DNA of 29,633 bases from Negativibacillus sp. (lineage in GTDB: Bacteria; Bacillota; Clostridia; Oscillospirales; Ruminococcaceae). Position numbers and translations under genes: made by a program. Shown here piece after piece: positions 6,841 through 14,386 of the stretch (positions are counted from its first letter, which is position 1; each line of letters opens with the position of its first letter). Under the pieces are notes generated by a model. The model saw only the letters and a list, made by a program, of their open reading frames with translations. It made no database searches and was not told the DNA's origin. The stretch lies in contig JAHHTY010000023.1 in assembly GCA_020024325.1 (NCBI GenBank), forward strand, positions 1 to 29,633, in the 5' to 3' direction.

Positions 6841-7881
6841 ATGTATATTCTTGGTTATCCGCTTGGTTTAATCATGCGGCTGCTGTACAATGTTCTGCAT
6901 AGTTATGGCTGGTCCCTGATTATTTTTACATTGCTCATAAAATTGGCAATGATTCCGCTGTCTATTAAACAGCAGAAGGCTTCTGCAAAGATGGCTGCTA
7001 TCCAGCCACAGCTGATGGAAATTCAGAAGATGTACGCTAAGAATCAGCAAAAGATGAACGAAGAAATGCAGCGGCTTTATACGAGGGAAAATTATAATCC
7101 TGCCGGCGGCTGTCTGCCAATGGTTATCACAATGCTGGTTCTGTTCGGATTGATTGACGTTATTTATAATCCTCTTCGTCATATCCTTGGATTTGATAAG
7201 GCGATTATCGCTCAGGCAACCGAAATTATGCAGGGTCTGGGAGTGGCTATCAGTCAGTATTCTCCTCAAGCCAGCATTATTACTTCTCTTCAGGCAAATC
7301 CTGAAGCTTATGCAGCACTTGGACAGGAATTTATCACTAAAGTACAGTCATTTGATATGAACTTCCTTGGAATCAATCTGGGTGCAACCCCGACATTTGC
7401 TCTGAATATATTGATTTTAATCCCAATTTTATCTGGTTTGACCGCATTTTTAATGTCTTGGATTTCGATCAAAAACAATCCAACGGCAATGGAAGGTCCG
7501 GGAGCAGCTTCAATGAAATTTATGATGCTGTTTTCGCCGCTTATGTCTTTGTGGATTGCATTTAAAGTTCCGGTTGGCGTAGGTATGTACTGGATTATTT
7601 CCAACTTATTTATGGTAATTCAGACTATGCTTCTGAACAAATTTTATAATCCAAGAGAAATGGCAGAAAAAGCAAAACAAGAAGCTGAAGAACGCCGGGA
7701 AAAAGAGCGTCAGGAACGTATTGAAGCCAAAAAGATGGCACGTTATGGCGATGCAGATGCAAAAGCAAAAGCAAAAAGCCAGAAAGAAATCAATCGTCAG
7801 AAATTAGCAGAGGCAAGAAGAAGAGATGCTGAAAAATATGGCGATGCATATACCGAAGTTACCGACGACGATTTGGAATAA
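6841..7881 (+). CDS. yidC: Membrane insertase YidC/Oxa1 (SpoIIIJ type)
   Basis: YidC inserts membrane proteins alone or with SecYEG. The 346-residue protein has the short Gram-positive layout: first segment WSLIIFTLLIKLAMIPL (24-40), a charged cytoplasmic hairpin (about 45-85), a segment after NPAGGCLPM (about 92-110), then segments near 188-212 and 226-262 including FKVPVGVGMYWIISN. From about 270 the tail is highly charged (Glu/Lys/Arg/Ala-rich) and could bind ribosomes. In the first segment the groove arginine usual in Firmicutes is replaced by lysine (K34). I see no lipoprotein signal. ATG 6841 has GGAGGT 6 nt upstream. jag follows 39 nt downstream. Confidence 0.96.
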   Translation: MYILGYPLGLIMRLLYNVLHSYGWSLIIFTLLIKLAMIPLSIKQQKASAKMAAIQPQLMEIQKMYAKNQQKMNEEMQRLYTRENYNPAGGCLPMVITMLVLFGLIDVIYNPLRHILGFDKAIIAQATEIMQGLGVAISQYSPQASIITSLQANPEAYAALGQEFITKVQSFDMNFLGINLGATPTFALNILILIPILSGLTAFLMSWISIKNNPTAMEGPGAASMKFMMLFSPLMSLWIAFKVPVGVGMYWIISNLFMVIQTMLLNKFYNPREMAEKAKQEAEERREKERQERIEAKKMARYGDADAKAKAKSQKEINRQKLAEARRRDAEKYGDAYTEVTDDDLE

Positions 7882-7920
7882 TGTTGCGACTTTTCACTGA
7901 TTATCAGAGGAGGTATCAGC

Positions 7921-8871
7921 TTGAAAGAGATCATTACTACTGGAAAAACCGTTGATCAGGCAATTGAAGAAGCTTGTCAGCAGCTGAATGTATCCAGAGA
8001 GAAAGCAGAATTTGAAATTATTGACCTGCCTAAAAAAGGTCTTTTTGGCTTAAAGACCTATCCGGCAAAGGTGCGAGTTTTTGTAAAAGAAAATAAAGAA
8101 GAGATGGCAGTGGAATATATCACTGCAATCTTAAAAGCAATGGGAGCCCAGTCCTTTACTGTGGAAGCAAATAAGGAAGGGGAAAATCTTAACATTACCC
8201 TAAAAGGCGATGATTTAGGCTTTGTAATTGGTCGTCGCGGCGAAACAATTGATGCAATCCAGTATCTTGCAAGCCTTGCAATCAACCGTCTGGACGGTGA
8301 TTATATGAGAATTACCATTGACAGTGGAAATTTCCGTGAAAAACGAGAAAAAACACTGGAATCTTTGGCAAAACGTTTAGCACGCACCGCAGTAAAAACC
8401 GGACGCAGTGTAACGCTGGAGCCAATGAACCCTTATGAAAGAAGAATTATTCATGCAACAGTTTCTACTGTTGAAGGTGCAGTTTCTTCTTCCATTGGTG
8501 AAGAGCCAAACAGACGTGTGGTTATCAGTTCTGCAAATCCTGTGAAGAGATATAACAACAATTATAAGGGCAGAAAAAAACCATATAATAAGGGTGGTTA
8601 CCGTCCAAATAACCGCAGACCTCAGGGAGAAGCAAACGAAACAGAAGATTCGGCACAAAAGAAACCATATGTTTTCCGTCCGAATACCAATACCAAAGAG
8701 GATGTGGAAAACCGCAAACGTGCGCCAAGACAGAACAATTATAGAAACGAACGCAAGTTTGAAGAAAAATCCACACCTTCTAATGATAATGTCAGAAACG
8801 AAGTTCCGCGCAGCACCCCTCCGCGTGAGGCAGAGGACAAGCCGTTGTACGCAAAAATTGATTTGGAATAG
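7921..8871 (+). CDS. jag: Jag/KhpB RNA-binding protein
   Basis: An RNA-binding protein of the Jag/KhpB family, normally encoded after yidC; in Firmicutes it partners KhpA and affects cell elongation and small-RNA networks. Domains: Jag N-terminal domain (about 1-52, KEIITTGKTVDQAIEEA and KKGLFGLK), KH domain (about 75-140, with GFVIGRRGETIDAIQYL) and R3H domain (about 145-207, with NPYERRIIHATV). From about 208 to 316 there is a low-complexity tail rich in Asn, Arg, Lys and Pro, probably disordered and longer than in B. subtilis. The start is TTG 7921 with GGAGGT 6 nt upstream. A very strong hairpin overlaps its stop codon by one base. Confidence 0.95.
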   Translation: MKEIITTGKTVDQAIEEACQQLNVSREKAEFEIIDLPKKGLFGLKTYPAKVRVFVKENKEEMAVEYITAILKAMGAQSFTVEANKEGENLNITLKGDDLGFVIGRRGETIDAIQYLASLAINRLDGDYMRITIDSGNFREKREKTLESLAKRLARTAVKTGRSVTLEPMNPYERRIIHATVSTVEGAVSSSIGEEPNRRVVISSANPVKRYNNNYKGRKKPYNKGGYRPNNRRPQGEANETEDSAQKKPYVFRPNTNTKEDVENRKRAPRQNNYRNERKFEEKSTPSNDNVRNEVPRSTPPREAEDKPLYAKIDLE

Positions 8872-8920
8872 CTTATAGTAAAAGACCGACAGCCTTAGCT
8901 GTCGGTCTTTTACTATAAGC
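8871..8920. terminator. Strong bidirectional-type terminator after jag
   Basis: Perfect 23-bp arms (8871-8893 and 8898-8920) with a CTTA loop. The core GACCGACAGC/GCTGTCGGTC is followed by TTTTACT inside the longer stem. It separates the rpmH-jag unit from mnmE. Confidence 0.9.
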
Positions 8921-9016
8921 TGACTTTTAAAAATTAAAAAGATTACTAACAAAAAGATTGAAGAATTAAGCCAATATAGAGGATATTCATCCCAAACATA
9001 CACTTTCTTTTTTGGT

Positions 9017-9044
9017 TTGCATTGAATATTTTTTTTGGTATAAT
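9017..9044 (+). promoter_or_regulatory. Candidate mnmE promoter
   Basis: TTGCAT (9017-9022), 16-nt spacer, TATAAT (9039-9044), about 50 nt before the mnmE start. Confidence 0.6.
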
Positions 9045-9095
9045 AGAAATAGTTATAATGAGAAGAAAAATGAGTCAGAGAAAGGAAGATTTACA

Positions 9096-10475
9096 GTGGG
9101 CAGTATGATTTCTGGAGATACTATCGCAGCCATTTCTACACCGGTTGCAGCGGGCGGAATCGGTATGGTGAGGATATCGGGAAATGATGCTTTAAAAATT
9201 GCAGACAGCGTTTTCACCTCGGTATCGGGAAAGAAAATTTTGGACACCGAAGGGTATCGTGGGTTGTTTGGAAGGTTATATGATACCCAAGGTGAGATTG
9301 ATGAAGCAGTTGTATTTGTTTATCGAAATCCCAAAAGCTATACCGGAGAAGATGTGGTAGAAATCTGCTGCCACGGAGGAATTTACCTAGTACAACGTAC
9401 ATTGCGGGCGTGTATTGCACAGGGTGCAAGACCAGCTGAAGCTGGAGAATTTACTCGCAGAGCATTTTTAAATGGAAAGATGAATCTGACTCAAGCAGAG
9501 GCTGTGGTAGACCTGATTGCAGCACAGGGTCAGCAAAGTGCTCAGGCAGCGTTGAGTGCAAAAGATGGTGCGGTGTTTGCAAAAATTCATAAGGTAATCG
9601 ACAAGCTCCTGGAGGTTTCCTCGGCTCTGGCAGCGTGGGTAGACTATCCGGATGAGGATATTGATGAAGTATCAGACGAAAATTTGAAAAAAAGTGTAAA
9701 TCAAATTTGTGTTTCATTGGAAACAATTTTAAAAGAATATGACAGTGGGAAAATTTTAAGAGAAGGCGTTAGTACCGTTATTGTAGGACGCCCTAATGTA
9801 GGGAAATCTACATTGATGAATCTATTGTCCGGAGCACAAAAGAGCATCGTAACACAGATTCCGGGAACTACCAGAGATATTGTAGAGGATACAATCCGTT
9901 TAGGAGATGTCGTTCTTCATTTGGCAGATACTGCCGGATTGAGAGAAACCGATGACCCGGTGGAAAAGGTTGGTGTCGAGTTAGCTCGCAAAAAGCTCGA
10001 TACCAGTTATCTGGTATTAGCTGTATTTGACAGTTCGGAAGAATTATCCGCAGAAGATTTGGATTTGATCGAACGCATCAAAGATCGTCCGGTGGTGGCA
10101 GTTATCAATAAAACCGATTTACCACGAAAGATTGATACAGAAAAGATTAAGGAAAAAATTCCTTATATTGCAGAGCTTTCTGCCAGTGCAGGAGAGGGTG
10201 TTCAGGCTTTGGAAAAAGAAGTGAGAGAGCTGTTAGAGCTTTCGCAGCTGGACTCATCCTCGGGCATTATTGCAAATGAACGTCAAAGAGCTTGTGTGTT
10301 AGAAGCAAGTCGCACTATGCAGCAGGCACAGCAAGCATTGATAGTTGGGGAAACACTGGATGCAGTCAATGTTTGCATTGATTCTGCTATTGACAGTTTA
10401 TTGGAGTTGACCGGAGAAAGAGCTTCTGAAGCAGTAATTGATAAAGTATTTGAACGGTTCTGTGTTGGAAAATAG
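9096..10475 (+). CDS. mnmE: tRNA modification GTPase MnmE
   Basis: MnmE works with MnmG to add a (carboxymethyl)aminomethyl group to U34 of certain tRNAs, using GTP, methylene-tetrahydrofolate and glycine or ammonium. Seen: N-terminal DTIAAISTPVAAGGIGMVR, EFTRRAFLNGKMNLTQAEAV, G1 GRPNVGKST (about 230-238), G2 PGTTRD, G3 DTAGL, G4 NKTD and the C-terminal FCVGK with its essential cysteine. I choose GTG 9096 because AAGGAAG lies 7 nt upstream; the ATG at 9105 would be 16 nt from it. That gives 459 residues, the usual length. mnmG follows after 49 nt, so the two partners are cotranscribed. Confidence 0.96.
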   Translation: MGSMISGDTIAAISTPVAAGGIGMVRISGNDALKIADSVFTSVSGKKILDTEGYRGLFGRLYDTQGEIDEAVVFVYRNPKSYTGEDVVEICCHGGIYLVQRTLRACIAQGARPAEAGEFTRRAFLNGKMNLTQAEAVVDLIAAQGQQSAQAALSAKDGAVFAKIHKVIDKLLEVSSALAAWVDYPDEDIDEVSDENLKKSVNQICVSLETILKEYDSGKILREGVSTVIVGRPNVGKSTLMNLLSGAQKSIVTQIPGTTRDIVEDTIRLGDVVLHLADTAGLRETDDPVEKVGVELARKKLDTSYLVLAVFDSSEELSAEDLDLIERIKDRPVVAVINKTDLPRKIDTEKIKEKIPYIAELSASAGEGVQALEKEVRELLELSQLDSSSGIIANERQRACVLEASRTMQQAQQALIVGETLDAVNVCIDSAIDSLLELTGERASEAVIDKVFERFCVGK

Positions 10476-10524
10476 TGAAAATCTTTGACAGGACGTTTTA
10501 TCCCGGAAAGGAATGAAGAATAGA

Positions 10525-12411
10525 ATGGAATATTATATGGGGGATTATGAGGTTGCAGTAATCGGTGCCGGTCATGCTGGAATAGAAGCAGCGTTGGCAG
10601 CGGCAAGATTGGGAGCAAAAACCGCAATCTTTACCATGTCCCTCGATGCGATTGGCAATATGCCTTGCAATCCTTCGATTGGAGGAACGGCAAAAGGACA
10701 TTTGGTAAGAGAAATTGATGCACTGGGCGGCGAAATGGGTAAGGCAGCGGATGCCACTTTTTTGCAAAGCAGAATGCTGAACCGAGGCAAAGGTCCGGCT
10801 GTACACAGCTTGAGAGTTCAGTCCGATCGAGATGCATATCATCGTGAAATGAAACACCGTTTGGAGCTTCAGCAAGGGCTGGATATAATCCAGGCAGAAA
10901 TTTGTGATGTTCGTCTTGACAAAGAAGGTGCAGTAAAAGAGATTGTCACAAAATTGGGAGCAGTATATCAGGTAAAAACTGCAATTATTTGCTCCGGAAC
11001 CTTCCTGCATGGTAAGATTTATGTGGGGGATGTTTCTTACGAAAGCGGACCGGACGGATTACACGCAGCGGTAGGATTAAGCGAGGCACTGGAAAAACTG
11101 GGGATTGGTTTAAGGCGTTTTAAAACAGGAACACCGGCTCGCGTAAAAAGGGACAGCATTGATTACTCTAAGCTGGAGGTTCAGGCAGGGGATGAGCCGA
11201 TCATTCCATTTTCTTTTGAAACGCCGAGAGAAGGACTGGAAAATCAGGTGGTGTGCCATATTGCATACACCAATGAAAAAACACACGAAATTATTCGACA
11301 GAATATCCACCGCTCACCGCTGTATGGTGGGATGATTGAGGGTGTAGGACCCAGATATTGCCCAAGTATTGAGGACAAGGTTATGCGTTTTGCGGAGAAA
11401 CCAAGACATCAATCTTTTGTAGAGCCGGTCGGTAAAGATACAGAGGAAATGTACCTGCAAGGTTTATCATCCTCACTGCCGGAAGATGTTCAGGTGCAAA
11501 TCTATCGCTCAATTGTTGGTTTTGAAAACATTAAAATTATGCGAAATGCTTATGCAATCGAATATGATTGTATCGATCCGTTAGATTTGAAAGCATCTTT
11601 AGAATTTATGAAGGTGGAAGGTCTGTATGGTGCAGGACAGTTTAACGGTACCTCTGGATATGAAGAAGCGGCAGCCCAAGGATTGATTGCGGGAATCAAC
11701 GCTGCAAGAAAGGTTCAGGGAAAAGAGCCTCTTATTTTAGACAGAGCATCCAGCTATATTGGCACTTTGATTGATGATCTTGTTACCAAAGGTTGTTCTG
11801 ATCCATACCGAATGATGACAAGCCGTTCAGAATATAGACTGTTGCTTCGCCAGGACAATGCAGATCAAAGATTAACACCGATTGGTTATGAACTGGGATT
11901 GATTAGTGAAGAACGTTGGAAGCATTTTCTGCATAAACAGGAGTTGATAGAAAATGAAAGAAAACGCATCGAAAAGCTGACTTTCGGACCATCTGAAAAA
12001 CTGAATCAAATGCTTGTGGAAAAAGGAACAGCAGCACTGGAAACAGGGGCACATGCATCGGATTTAATTCGACGTCCACAAATTACCTATCAGGATTTAA
12101 AACCATTTGATGATGAGCGACCACAGCTTCCGGATGAGGTCACTGAGCAGGTGGAGATACAAATTAAGTATGAAGGATATATTCAAAAACAGCTGGCTCA
12201 GGTAGAGCAGATGAGAAAGCTGGAAAGCAGAAAGCTGCCGGAAGATATTGATTATCAACAGGTTAGGGGATTGCGATTAGAGGCAATCGAAAAATTACAA
12301 AGGATAAAGCCGTACAGCATCGGTCAAGCTTCCAGAATTTCGGGTGTAAGCCCGGCAGATATTTCCGTCTTGTTGATTTATCTGGAAAGTTGTAAAACAC
12401 AGCAGAATTAG
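10525..12411 (+). CDS. mnmG: tRNA modification enzyme MnmG (GidA)
   Basis: The FAD-containing partner of MnmE in U34 modification. Seen: the dinucleotide-binding VIGAGHAGIEAALAAARLG near the N-terminus, CNPSIGGTAKGHLVREIDALGG, the GidA signature PRYCPSIEDKVMRF, the second signature GQFNGTSGYEEAAAQGL, and the C-terminal helical domain that contacts MnmE. Length is about 628 residues. The frame opens at ATG 10513, but AAAGGA ends 1 nt before it; ATG 10525 is better spaced, and ATG 10537 (MGDYEVAV) is also possible. A parS-like site begins 4 nt past the stop. Confidence 0.96.
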   Translation: MEYYMGDYEVAVIGAGHAGIEAALAAARLGAKTAIFTMSLDAIGNMPCNPSIGGTAKGHLVREIDALGGEMGKAADATFLQSRMLNRGKGPAVHSLRVQSDRDAYHREMKHRLELQQGLDIIQAEICDVRLDKEGAVKEIVTKLGAVYQVKTAIICSGTFLHGKIYVGDVSYESGPDGLHAAVGLSEALEKLGIGLRRFKTGTPARVKRDSIDYSKLEVQAGDEPIIPFSFETPREGLENQVVCHIAYTNEKTHEIIRQNIHRSPLYGGMIEGVGPRYCPSIEDKVMRFAEKPRHQSFVEPVGKDTEEMYLQGLSSSLPEDVQVQIYRSIVGFENIKIMRNAYAIEYDCIDPLDLKASLEFMKVEGLYGAGQFNGTSGYEEAAAQGLIAGINAARKVQGKEPLILDRASSYIGTLIDDLVTKGCSDPYRMMTSRSEYRLLLRQDNADQRLTPIGYELGLISEERWKHFLHKQELIENERKRIEKLTFGPSEKLNQMLVEKGTAALETGAHASDLIRRPQITYQDLKPFDDERPQLPDEVTEQVEIQIKYEGYIQKQLAQVEQMRKLESRKLPEDIDYQQVRGLRLEAIEKLQRIKPYSIGQASRISGVSPADISVLLIYLESCKTQQN

Positions 12412-12414
12412 TAA

Positions 12415-12430
12415 CGTTTCACATGAAACA
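12415..12430. promoter_or_regulatory. parS-like site 1
   Basis: CGTTTCACATGAAACA differs from the Firmicute parS TGTTTCACGTGAAACA at the first base and one central base. It lies between mnmG and rsmG, and the same core recurs at 15859. Confidence 0.75.
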
Positions 12431-12481
12431 TTTTGTCGTGGCAGGAAAGAAAAATGTTTTTGCCGCAGGAAGGACAGGAAT

Positions 12482-13195
12482 ATGATTGATAAACAGCTGC
12501 TTTTGAAGGGCTGCGAAGAATTTGGTATCAATCTGCCACAAGCTGCACCGAATAAGTTTGATATCTATGCACAGCTTCTGGTAGAATGGAATGAGAAGAT
12601 GAATCTAACAGCTATTACAGAACCAAAGGAAATTGTGTTTAAACATTTTGTAGATAGTTTGCTGCTGCTTAAAGTGGTAGATATTCCACAGGGGGCAACA
12701 CTAATTGATGTTGGAACTGGTGCAGGCTTTCCGTCAATGCCAGTGAAGATTGCAAGAGAAGATCTAAGGGTGACTATGTTGGACAGCCTACAAAAAAGAT
12801 TGACTTTTCTAAAGGAAGTCAATGATAGTTTAGAATTAGATTGTTCTTTCATTCATTCCAGAGCAGAAGATGGGGGAAAACAAAAAACACTGCGAGAAAA
12901 GTTTGACTTTGCAACAGCAAGAGCAGTTGCAAATCTTCGGGATTTGGCAGAGTATTGTCTGCCATATGTTAAGGTGGGAGGATATTTTGTTTCTCTGAAA
13001 GGTCCTGATGTAGAGGAAGAAATAAAAGAATCTAAAAATGCCATTGCAACGATGGGCGGAAAGCTGGAAAAGGTGGAGAAATTTACCCTGCCGGACAATA
13101 GTGGAAGAAGCATTGTTCTGATAAAGAAAATATCGCAGACTCCGCCACAATTCCCCAGAACTGCTGCCAAAATGGCAAAAAAACCAATTATTTAA
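12482..13195 (+). CDS. rsmG: 16S rRNA (guanine527-N7)-methyltransferase RsmG
   Basis: RsmG (GidB) methylates N7 of G527 in 16S rRNA with S-adenosylmethionine; loss often gives low-level streptomycin resistance. The 237-residue protein shows the helical N-terminus with LLVEWNEKMNLTAIT, KHFVDSLLLL, the SAM-binding loop DVGTGAGFPSMPVKI, TMLDSLQKRLTFL and ATARAVANLRDLAEYCLP, all typical of the family. ATG 12482 has AGGAAGGACAGG upstream. It belongs to the mnmE-mnmG-rsmG cluster, here interrupted by a parS-like site before rsmG. Confidence 0.96.
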   Translation: MIDKQLLLKGCEEFGINLPQAAPNKFDIYAQLLVEWNEKMNLTAITEPKEIVFKHFVDSLLLLKVVDIPQGATLIDVGTGAGFPSMPVKIAREDLRVTMLDSLQKRLTFLKEVNDSLELDCSFIHSRAEDGGKQKTLREKFDFATARAVANLRDLAEYCLPYVKVGGYFVSLKGPDVEEEIKESKNAIATMGGKLEKVEKFTLPDNSGRSIVLIKKISQTPPQFPRTAAKMAKKPII

Positions 13196-13260
13196 AAGAG
13201 ATTTTGTAGCAGGGAGTCGAAAAAGAACGAACGATTTTTCTGGAAATCAGGAATAAACTG

Positions 13261-13269
13261 TGCTATGAT
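13261..13269 (+). promoter_or_regulatory. Candidate extended -10 promoter of noc
   Basis: TGCTATGAT forms an extended -10 element (TGn plus TATGAT) with no clear -35. It would give a leader of about 200 nt before noc. Confidence 0.45.
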
Positions 13270-13275
13270 ATTACT

Positions 13276-13440
13276 CGTGAACACGAACCGTAAAGTGGTT
13301 TCAGGTTCATGCCTTTTCTATTCCTATTTTCCTTTCTTTTGCTCGGCAGGCAGCAGTATCCCTAAACTGCTTCTGCACAACATTTCTGCTCCCATCAATA
13401 TCTCAAAAGCCTCTGCCCAAAGTGGGCAGAGGAGCTTTTG
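13276..13440 (+). promoter_or_regulatory. Structured leader between rsmG and noc
   Basis: Three hairpins in series: TGAAC/GTTCA with an inner AACC/GGTT (about 13276-13312), CAGT/ACTG with flanking CAG/CTG (about 13347-13376), and a GC-rich one at 13404-13440 (CAAAAGC+CTCTGCCCA against TGGGCAGAG+GCTTTTG with a 2-nt bulge). The last looks like a degenerate terminator or attenuator 15 nt before the noc ribosome site. No known riboswitch recognised. Confidence 0.45.
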
Positions 13441-13475
13441 GGAATCAAACAGAATGAGGAGGCGAATTTGCTGTT

Positions 13476-14303
13476 ATGAAAGCATTGCTTACAAAACAGA
13501 AGATGATTAACAAAGTTATTTTAATTCCGGAATACAGGATTGTTCCAAACCCACATCAACCGAGAAAATTGTTCGATGATGAAAAAATAGAACAGCTGGC
13601 AACCAGCATTTCTCAGTATGGACTGTTGCAGCCGATTACCGTTCTTCCTTTAGATGACGGAAATTATCAGCTGGTGGCAGGGGAGAGAAGACTGCTGGCT
13701 TGCAGAAAGCTGAAAATGCAGGAGGTGCCTGCAATTTTGACCAGCATGGATGAAGAAAGAAGCAGTGCTTTGGCATTGATTGAAAATATTCAAAGATGTG
13801 ATCTGAACTTCTTTGAAGAAGCACTGGCAATTCAAAAATTGATGAAAATGGTGGGACATACCCAGCAGGCTGTTGCAAAAAAACTGGGAAAAAATCAGTC
13901 TACTATTGCAAATAAGCTCAGACTTCTCCAATTCTCCGATGAGGTACAGGAAGCTATCTTAGCAGCAAATTTAACAGAACGTCACGCAAGAGCTCTGCTG
14001 AATCTGAATGATCAAGGGGACGAAGTCATTTTACAGGTTATTAAAGCAATCTCTGAAAAAGAAATGAATGTTTCTCAAACAGAAAAATATATTGCACAGT
14101 TGGCAGGTAAAGAAGAAAAACCAAAGGAAAAAAGATTATTTGTAGTCAAGGACCTCAAGATTTTTCTCAATACTATTGATAAAGCATTGGAAACGATGAA
14201 ACTTTCTGGTATCAATGCAAATACTCAAATGCAGGAAAACGACGATGAAGTTGTTTATACTATTCATATACCAAAAGAAAGTGCTTATGGAAAGAAAAAA
14301 TAG
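13476..14303 (+). CDS. noc: Nucleoid occlusion protein Noc
   Basis: A ParB-family CTPase. Noc binds its own DNA sites and blocks division over the nucleoid. The 275-residue protein has the ParB core: PNPHQPRKLF, the CTP-binding GERRLLACR, ENIQRCDLNFFEEA, and the helix-turn-helix TQQAVAKKLGKNQSTIANK. The QSTIANKLRLL recognition region is the Noc type, while the ParB at 16878 has RPAVANALRLL. The C-terminal KDLKIFLNTIDKAL is also Noc-like. ATG 13476 follows GAGGAGG by 13 nt. Only about 17 residues precede the ParB core, so the membrane-targeting helix known in B. subtilis Noc is short or altered. Position after rsmG matches B. subtilis. Confidence 0.9.
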   Translation: MKALLTKQKMINKVILIPEYRIVPNPHQPRKLFDDEKIEQLATSISQYGLLQPITVLPLDDGNYQLVAGERRLLACRKLKMQEVPAILTSMDEERSSALALIENIQRCDLNFFEEALAIQKLMKMVGHTQQAVAKKLGKNQSTIANKLRLLQFSDEVQEAILAANLTERHARALLNLNDQGDEVILQVIKAISEKEMNVSQTEKYIAQLAGKEEKPKEKRLFVVKDLKIFLNTIDKALETMKLSGINANTQMQENDDEVVYTIHIPKESAYGKKK

Positions 14304-14317
14304 ACCATGATAAAATT

Positions 14318-14358
14318 AGCAGAAGGAGGCTCGCCTTTTAGGTGAGCCTCCTTCTGCT
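14318..14358. terminator. Bidirectional terminator between noc and the serpin gene
   Basis: An 18-bp stem (14318-14335 with 14341-14358, one G-T pair) separates convergent genes. T-rich sequence follows on both strands (TTCTA to the right; AATTTTATC on the minus strand). Confidence 0.85.
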
Positions 14359-14386
14359 TTCTAGTGTCAAATATAGGAGAAGAGAG

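Noticed and set aside
6693..6902. 69-codon open frame in the yidD-yidC gap
   Set aside because: It runs into the yidC coding region in another frame and lacks a ribosome site; no resemblance to any family.
8377..9003. 208-codon open frame on the minus strand across jag
   Set aside because: It lies opposite the clear KH/R3H gene, has an implausible Cys/Phe/Ile-rich composition and no family resemblance.
10498..11010. 170-codon open frame on the minus strand across mnmG
   Set aside because: Antisense shadow of a strongly conserved gene; no ribosome site or recognisable domain.
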